A DNA stretch of 32,064 bases, taken from positions 1 through 32,064 of the forward strand of contig CAZABP010000050.1 in assembly GCA_964483245.1 (NCBI GenBank), read 5' to 3'. A program made the position numbers and the translations under genes. The notes under the pieces are model-generated. The model had not been told where the DNA came from, made no database searches, and saw only the letters and a program-made list of their open reading frames with translations. The stretch comes from CAZABP01 sp964483245. Lineage in GTDB: Bacteria > Planctomycetota > UBA1135 > UBA2386. Positions 27,788-32,064 of the stretch are shown one piece after another (positions within the stretch are counted from its first letter, which is position 1; each line of letters opens with the position of its first letter).

Positions 27788-29104
27788 TCAGCGCGGCCGG
27801 TGCTGCTCCCACCAGGCGCGGAGCTGTGCCAGCGCCGCCGTACGCGTCGCCTCGTCGGCGCCAGCCGCATAGCCGGTCGCCGCGAGCTGGAAGCGGCGGT
27901 ACGGGAACAGGCTCGGCAGCAGCAACGCGAGCGACTGCTCGGCCGCCGTGCGGACCGCGAGGTCGGGGGACGCGAGCCCGTCGAGCAGCGCCGGGACAGC
28001 CTCGGGCGTGCGGAACCTCCCGAGCACGCGCATCGCTTCGGCCTGATGCATCCCGGCGCTCCGGCCGAGCTCGATCACGCGCGGGAGTCCGGTGTGGTCG
28101 TCGTTGCGGCGCATCAGGTCGGCGGCGTTCAGCGCGACCTCCGGCTTGCGGTCGCCGAGCATCCGGCCGAGCTCCTTCGACGAGACGCCGGCGCCCCGTC
28201 GCTGCAGCGCGTCGAGCGCCGCTTTGGCGAGTCGCGCGTCCTGGTGGGTGGTGAGCTTCTGGAACAGCGGGATCAGCTCGTCGCCCGCCTTCTGTGCCAG
28301 CAGGCTGACGGCCAGCGTCGAGCCGGCCTCGGCGAGCCGTGACAGCGCCTGCACGATCGGCTCCGGCAGCGCACCGCCGGCGAGCAGGAAGCGGTGCATG
28401 CGCGCGAGTGCGATCGCGTCGTCGAGTGCAGCGGCAATCCGTTCGAGGCGGCCCGCATCGCCGCGCGCCCACAGGAACGCGGCGGCGACGCCGCGCGTCG
28501 CCGCATCGGTGCTTGCGTCGTCCGCGAGCACCGCGGCCGCCGAGCGGCCATCCGCGACGCCTGCCTGCAACAGGTAGCCGAGCGCCCCGTCGATGACGCC
28601 CGGGTCCGTCGCCGGCGTCACCAGCGCCAGCACCGCGGCGTCGACCTTCGGCTCGCGCAGTGCATACAGCCGCGCCAGCATCGCGCGCTTCGTCGTCGCA
28701 TCGACGTCGTCGCGGCGCAGCAGCCCGACGATCTGCTCGGCGTGCTTCGTTTCTCCGGCGCGCACGAGGATCGCGGCGGCGCCGAGCTGCAGGAACGGCG
28801 CGGGCGTGCGCAGCAGCTGGCGCAGCGCGTCGCGCTCCTCGTCGTCGGGGAAGCCCTGGATCAGCGTCAGGCCGAGCGCTTGCCCGGCGAGCTGCATCTG
28901 CGGCAGTGCGGCGACGAGCCGCGTCAGCAGGGCCGGCGTGCGCTGGCGCAGCAACGTCATGTAGGCGGCGGTGCGGCGCGTGTACTCGGCGTCGTCGAGC
29001 TGCGCCACGAGCGCATCGAGCTCCGGATCGGCGCCACGGCCTTGCGCCGGCAAGGCCACGCCCATCACAGCGAGCAACAGTGCATGCCGCGACAGCGAGT
29101 TCAC
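27788..29104 (-). CDS. Exported HEAT-repeat protein
   Basis: 438 residues from a GTG at 29104 that overlaps the stop of the VWA gene (GTGA), so it is translationally coupled to it. A signal peptide is present (NSLSRHALLLAVMGVALPAQG). The rest is ~11 HEAT-like alpha repeats of about 35 residues, for example PAPFLQLGAAAILVRAGE, ARLAKAALDALQRRG, TPEAVPALLDGLASPDLAVRTAAEQSLALL. Such secreted HEAT proteins are common in Planctomycetes and act as scaffolds; no catalytic site is visible. With the VWA-domain protein it forms a likely exported two-protein adhesion or complex-forming unit. It ends with zero bases between its stop codon and that of the convergent lipoprotein gene. Confidence 0.8.
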   Translation of the reverse strand: MNSLSRHALLLAVMGVALPAQGRGADPELDALVAQLDDAEYTRRTAAYMTLLRQRTPALLTRLVAALPQMQLAGQALGLTLIQGFPDDEERDALRQLLRTPAPFLQLGAAAILVRAGETKHAEQIVGLLRRDDVDATTKRAMLARLYALREPKVDAAVLALVTPATDPGVIDGALGYLLQAGVADGRSAAAVLADDASTDAATRGVAAAFLWARGDAGRLERIAAALDDAIALARMHRFLLAGGALPEPIVQALSRLAEAGSTLAVSLLAQKAGDELIPLFQKLTTHQDARLAKAALDALQRRGAGVSSKELGRMLGDRKPEVALNAADLMRRNDDHTGLPRVIELGRSAGMHQAEAMRVLGRFRTPEAVPALLDGLASPDLAVRTAAEQSLALLLPSLFPYRRFQLAATGYAAGADEATRTAALAQLRAWWEQHRPR

Positions 29105-30786
29105 TTTCCGCCGGTGACCGGACCGCCGGTGCCGCCGCCCGAGCCGGTCGACCCACCGCGCGGCGGACGCGCGCCGCCGGTCTCCGGCGGAGGCGGGCTC
29201 TTCGAGTTCGGCCGCTCGCGCGGCGGCGTCACGACGACCCCCGGATACGTCAGATGGAAGCGCGCGATCCCCTGGCGGTGGAAGGCGACGACGAACGGTG
29301 TCTGGTCGTGCTGTTGGCGGAACGCAGTCTCCATGCCGGACAGCGTTGTCAGCTCGGCGCGCAGCCTGTCTCCGCCCGGCAGCTCGACGCCGAAGAACGG
29401 TGGTACACCGTGGCACAGGCAGAGGCTCGTGTAGCCGAAGCCGCTCGGGCGGCGCGTGCGATCGATCGGGTCCTGCTCCGGCGGCGCCGGCGCCGGTGCG
29501 CCGTCGTCGAGCCAGACCGGCGCCACCTCGCGGCACCAGCCGGCGAATGTGATCAGGTTCACCTTCGTCACCTGCAGCATCAGCCGCGTCCACTCGGCGA
29601 TCGCGCGTTGGCGCGGGTGTGACTTGCCCGGCTCGATGCGCGCGAGCTGCGCAGTGAGGTCGGCGAGGATTCGTTCGCAGTCCTGCGCCATCTCGTCGGC
29701 GCGCTGCGCATTGCGCTCGAAGTTCAGCGAGAACTGGATCCCGGAGCGGTCGACCTGCGGACTGCTGCCGCCGGCCGACGTGCTGGACAGGCGCGGTGGC
29801 TGGCTGCGCAGCAGGCCGGCGTCGCGTGCGGCGCGCCAGGCAGCGCTGGTCGCGCGGAAGCAGGGATCGGCACCCAGCTCGGCCCCGGCGGCGCCGCGCG
29901 GGCGCGTGGACGGGGCGAGCGGCCGCAGCCGGCTCGACCAGTAGCTCTCGTTCTCCGGGGTGTGGTCGCCGCTGCAGAACAGGCAGGCCGTGCTGATCGT
30001 GCAGCGGTGAGCGGTGTTCTGGTCCGGCACGCACAGCAGCACGCGCCCGCGGCTCGCGGCGGCCAGGCGGTTGAGCGCGTATGCGGCGTAGCCGCTCGGC
30101 GTGACCTCGTTGGCGATTGCCACCTGGAACAGCCAGCCCCACGGCAGGTCGACGAACGCCGCGTCGCCGCCGATCAGCTTCGTACCGCGCGGGCCGCGCT
30201 CGTGCGGCCGTGCTGCCCAGTAACTGTCGGCGACGTAAGCCTCGCTGGTCAGCACGTGGACGCGGATCTTCGTGGCTGAGAGCAGCGCCGCGACCTGCTC
30301 GACGTCTTCTTCGGCGTCACCGTTGTCCAGCGTGATCAGCAGGATCTCCTTCGTGCCGGCGCGGCTGCGCAGCGCCTGTGCCTGTTCGCGCACCGCGGCG
30401 TAGACGTTCTGGATCGCGTCCTGCGGCGCCGCGACCAGCTTGCGGATCGCCGCCGTGACCGCCTCGGCGTCGTCGGTCGGGGCGAGCGCGAGCTCGCGTT
30501 CGCCGACGCGCGCGACCGCGAGCTTCGTCGCGGCCAGTGCCTCGGTGTGGCGCGTCATCGCGGCGGCCAACGTGCCGGGCAGGTCGAGCTTCTGCAGCGA
30601 CTTCGTCGGATCGACCAACAGCAGCAGCGTCCGGTCGGCCGCGTCCTGCCCCGCATCCGGCGGCAGGACGAGGTCCCACACGCGATCCATCCCGCGCCAC
30701 GGTTCGGTGATGTCGGCCGCGGAGTCCTGCGCGCGCAGGGAGAGGCCGGCGCAGAGCGGGAGCAGCAGGATCGCGAGCCGGCGCAT
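29101..30786 (-). CDS. Secreted von Willebrand factor A-domain-like protein
   Basis: 561 residues from the ATG at 30786 (an ATG 9 bases upstream is possible). A signal peptide (RRLAILLLPLCAGLSLRAQ) directs export. A VWA-like domain spans ~50-190: LLLLVDPTKSLQKL gives a MIDAS variant D-x-T-x-S starting at D59 (the usual motif is DxSxS), and ILLITLDNGDAEED supplies a further acidic site. The middle (~230-400) is cysteine-containing (CLFCSGDHT, CLCHG) and may carry disulfides. The last ~50 residues are Pro/Gly/Thr-rich (GGSTGSGGGTGG), a surface-tail-like end. VWA proteins mediate metal-dependent protein binding on the cell surface. It is cotranscribed with the HEAT protein and divergent from the conserved membrane protein, with 126 bases between. 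Confidence 0.77.
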   Translation of the reverse strand: MRRLAILLLPLCAGLSLRAQDSAADITEPWRGMDRVWDLVLPPDAGQDAADRTLLLLVDPTKSLQKLDLPGTLAAAMTRHTEALAATKLAVARVGERELALAPTDDAEAVTAAIRKLVAAPQDAIQNVYAAVREQAQALRSRAGTKEILLITLDNGDAEEDVEQVAALLSATKIRVHVLTSEAYVADSYWAARPHERGPRGTKLIGGDAAFVDLPWGWLFQVAIANEVTPSGYAAYALNRLAAASRGRVLLCVPDQNTAHRCTISTACLFCSGDHTPENESYWSSRLRPLAPSTRPRGAAGAELGADPCFRATSAAWRAARDAGLLRSQPPRLSSTSAGGSSPQVDRSGIQFSLNFERNAQRADEMAQDCERILADLTAQLARIEPGKSHPRQRAIAEWTRLMLQVTKVNLITFAGWCREVAPVWLDDGAPAPAPPEQDPIDRTRRPSGFGYTSLCLCHGVPPFFGVELPGGDRLRAELTTLSGMETAFRQQHDQTPFVVAFHRQGIARFHLTYPGVVVTPPRERPNSKSPPPPETGGARPPRGGSTGSGGGTGGPVTGGK

Positions 30787-30912
30787 GGGTCGCATTTCAG
30801 CGACGGATGCTGTGGTCGCAAGGAACCCTGGTGGTGAGGGTCTCGCGCTGCTTCGCGTCGGGGCTGCGCACGCTGGAAACTGCCGCCGGTCGCTCTCTGA
30901 TCTCGGCCGCAG

Positions 30913-31881
30913 ATGATCGTTCCGCAGTACTGGGCGCAGGCGCGGCAGCGCCGGGTCGTGCGCGGGAAGGCGATCTACGTGCGGCGGTTCGGCTGGTCCG
31001 ACGTCAGCGAGCCGGACGCGCAGCGGATGGCGGATGCGCGGATGCAGGAGGCGGTGCAACTGCTCGAGGCCGGCAAGCCGGTCGAGCCGAGCGAGCGGAA
31101 GGTGCCGTACAACGGTGCGCAGGGGATGCCGATCCGCGAGGAGATCCTGGCGCGGCGAGGGGACGCAATCGTGACGCGGAACGCGTACGGCGCGCAGTGT
31201 CTGAACACGCCGAACGTCTTGTTCGCCGACGTCGATCTCGAGCGTGAGGCGGCGTTCTGCCTGCCGGCGTCGCTGCTGCTCGCCGCTGCCGGTGCCGGCG
31301 CGCTGTGGTTCGGCTCCTGGTGGATGTTGCTCGGCGGCACGTTCGCCGCGCTGGTGTTGGCGCGGCCGGTCGGCTGGGCACTCGTGCGGATCGCCGACCG
31401 GTTCCGGCCGGGTGCCGACGTGCGCGCGCTGCGGCGGGTCGCGCGGTTCGTGCAGGCGCGTCCGGAGTGGCAGCTCCGCATCTACCGCACGCCGGCCGGG
31501 TTCCGGCTGCTGGCTGTCCATCGCACATTCGACCCGCTCTCCCCGGAGGTGGCCGAGTGCTTCCGCGCGCTCGGCGTGGATCCGAACTATGCGCGGATGA
31601 GCCGCAACCAGCGTTGCTTCCGCGCTCGCGTCAGTCCGAAGCCGTGGCGGATCGGGATCAGCGACCGCATGCGCCCGCGGCCCGGCGTGTGGCCGGTCGA
31701 TCCCCGGCGCCTGCCCGACCGCCTGCGCTGGGTCGAGCAGTACGAGCGGATCGCGCGCGACTTCGCGGCGTGCGAGTTCGTCGAGGCGATCGGCAGCCGG
31801 TCGGTGGATCGCGTCGCCGAAGAGGTGCAGCGCTGGCACGACGAGCTCAGCCGCGCGACGAGCAGGCTGCCGATCGCCTGA
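30913..31881 (+). CDS. Conserved membrane protein of unknown function
   Basis: 322 residues. The N-terminal ~110 residues form a cytoplasmic domain with a striking conserved block: VVRGKAIYVRRFGWSDVSEPDAQ, then VPYNGAQGMPIREEILARRGDAIVTRNAYGA and LNTPNVLFADVD, as found in uncharacterised proteins of many Gram-negative bacteria. Two transmembrane helices follow at ~112-150, then a C-terminal soluble domain with YRTPAGFRLLAVHRTFDP, LGVDPNYARMSRNQRCFRARVSPKPWR and WVEQYERIARDFAAC. Residues such as RRFGWSD and the conserved Arg/Cys pattern look like a binding or catalytic site, but I know of no assigned role. Transcribed alone, upstream of the palindromes at 31960-32026. Confidence 0.75.
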   Translation: MIVPQYWAQARQRRVVRGKAIYVRRFGWSDVSEPDAQRMADARMQEAVQLLEAGKPVEPSERKVPYNGAQGMPIREEILARRGDAIVTRNAYGAQCLNTPNVLFADVDLEREAAFCLPASLLLAAAGAGALWFGSWWMLLGGTFAALVLARPVGWALVRIADRFRPGADVRALRRVARFVQARPEWQLRIYRTPAGFRLLAVHRTFDPLSPEVAECFRALGVDPNYARMSRNQRCFRARVSPKPWRIGISDRMRPRPGVWPVDPRRLPDRLRWVEQYERIARDFAACEFVEAIGSRSVDRVAEEVQRWHDELSRATSRLPIA

Positions 31882-31959
31882 AGCCGCCGCGCAGGTGTCT
31901 CCTTGGAAACTGGTCATACGCCCCGTCGGTGAACGTAGCCGCCGCAGCGGCGTCGTGGT

Positions 31960-31974
31960 CGCCGCGTCGCGGCG
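31960..31974 (+). terminator. Hairpin downstream of the membrane protein gene
   Basis: CGCCGC-GTC-GCGGCG: a perfect 6-base stem with a 3-base loop, 78 bases after the stop codon, just before the larger palindrome. A second small dyad, GCCGC-CGCA-GCGGC, lies at about 31938. No U-tract. Confidence 0.45.
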
Positions 31975-32026
31975 GTGAGGACACTGACACGCGGTGTACC
32001 GGTACACCCGGTGTCAGTTCCCCACC
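31974..32026. repeat. 53-base imperfect palindrome at the window edge
   Basis: The core GGTGTACC|GGTACACC (31993-32008) is a perfect 16-base palindrome. It is flanked by ACTGACAC (31983-31990) and GTGTCAGT (32011-32018), again perfect, with only a GC/CG mismatch between, and outside that by GGTGAGGA (31974-31981) and TCCCCACC (32019-32026) with one mismatch and one bulge. The arms are about 26 bases. Its length and shape suit the foldback end of a transposable element (REP or IS200/IS605-like), a large operator, or a strong bidirectional terminator. The window ends 38 bases later. Confidence 0.75.
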
Positions 32027-32064
32027 AGGCCGCGCCCTGACCACCGCGCACGAAACCGGCTAGT

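Noticed and set aside
1..32064. CRISPR arrays, tRNA and rRNA genes
   Set aside because: No regularly spaced direct repeats, no tRNA cloverleaf ends, and no rRNA-like stretches were noticed.

Overview
The window is very GC-rich (roughly two thirds or more G+C by eye) and densely coded. There are 31 supportable protein genes, no rRNA or tRNA, and no CRISPR array or intact transposase that I could see. The gene repertoire fits a high-GC member of Planctomycetota: a large secreted sulfatase, PqqB-like lipoprotein MBL enzymes, von Willebrand and HEAT-repeat secreted proteins, an MBOAT/SGNH pair, and sigma-54 control. Myxococcota or another deep high-GC lineage remains possible, so the taxonomic call is an inference.

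Layout. 1-6560: the 3' end of a biosynthetic arginine decarboxylase, then a tightly coupled AlgI-like acyltransferase / SGNH hydrolase / AlkC-like repeat gene run, a convergent secreted esterase, and a NYN-domain protein. 6766-19957: a stress island of small genes and short operons: a DUF1328 protein with a helical lipoprotein, a thiamine-binding-like protein, a small acidic protein, a proline-rich peptide with a secreted partner, Hsp20 with superoxide dismutase, an SRPBCC protein with a 49-residue membrane peptide and a baeRF-type protein, a CBS-pair protein, a DUF2383-type four-helix protein, transketolase, hemerythrin, a sigma-54-dependent response regulator, a PfkB kinase, an inositol-monophosphatase-like enzyme and a cupin. 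19944-24294 (minus strand): a histidine kinase, a DUF2892 membrane protein, a membrane-anchored unknown, and a RecB-like/DUF2779 protein. 24500-31881: a sulfatase with a PqqB-like lipoprotein, a convergent VWA / HEAT-repeat operon, and a conserved membrane protein of unknown function. The right edge carries a long imperfect palindrome.

Main result. Reading the intergenic DNA on both strands shows a sigma-54 (RpoN) promoter of the form GGCA-N6-TTGC, with exact 12-base spacing between the -24 GG and -12 GC, in front of eight transcription units. Four weaker variants precede further units. They surround an enhancer-binding response regulator with an intact GAFTGA loop, and an orphan histidine kinase lies about 5.5 kb away. 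The window therefore looks like a self-contained sigma-54 stress regulon. Its content (HRP1-like CBS protein, Hsp20, PfkB, hemerythrin, SOD, baeRF, transketolase) recalls the mycobacterial DosR hypoxia/dormancy regulon, but it appears to run on sigma-54. At several of these genes the predicted +1 falls within 2 bases of the start codon and no Shine-Dalgarno sequence is visible, suggesting leaderless sigma-54 transcripts.
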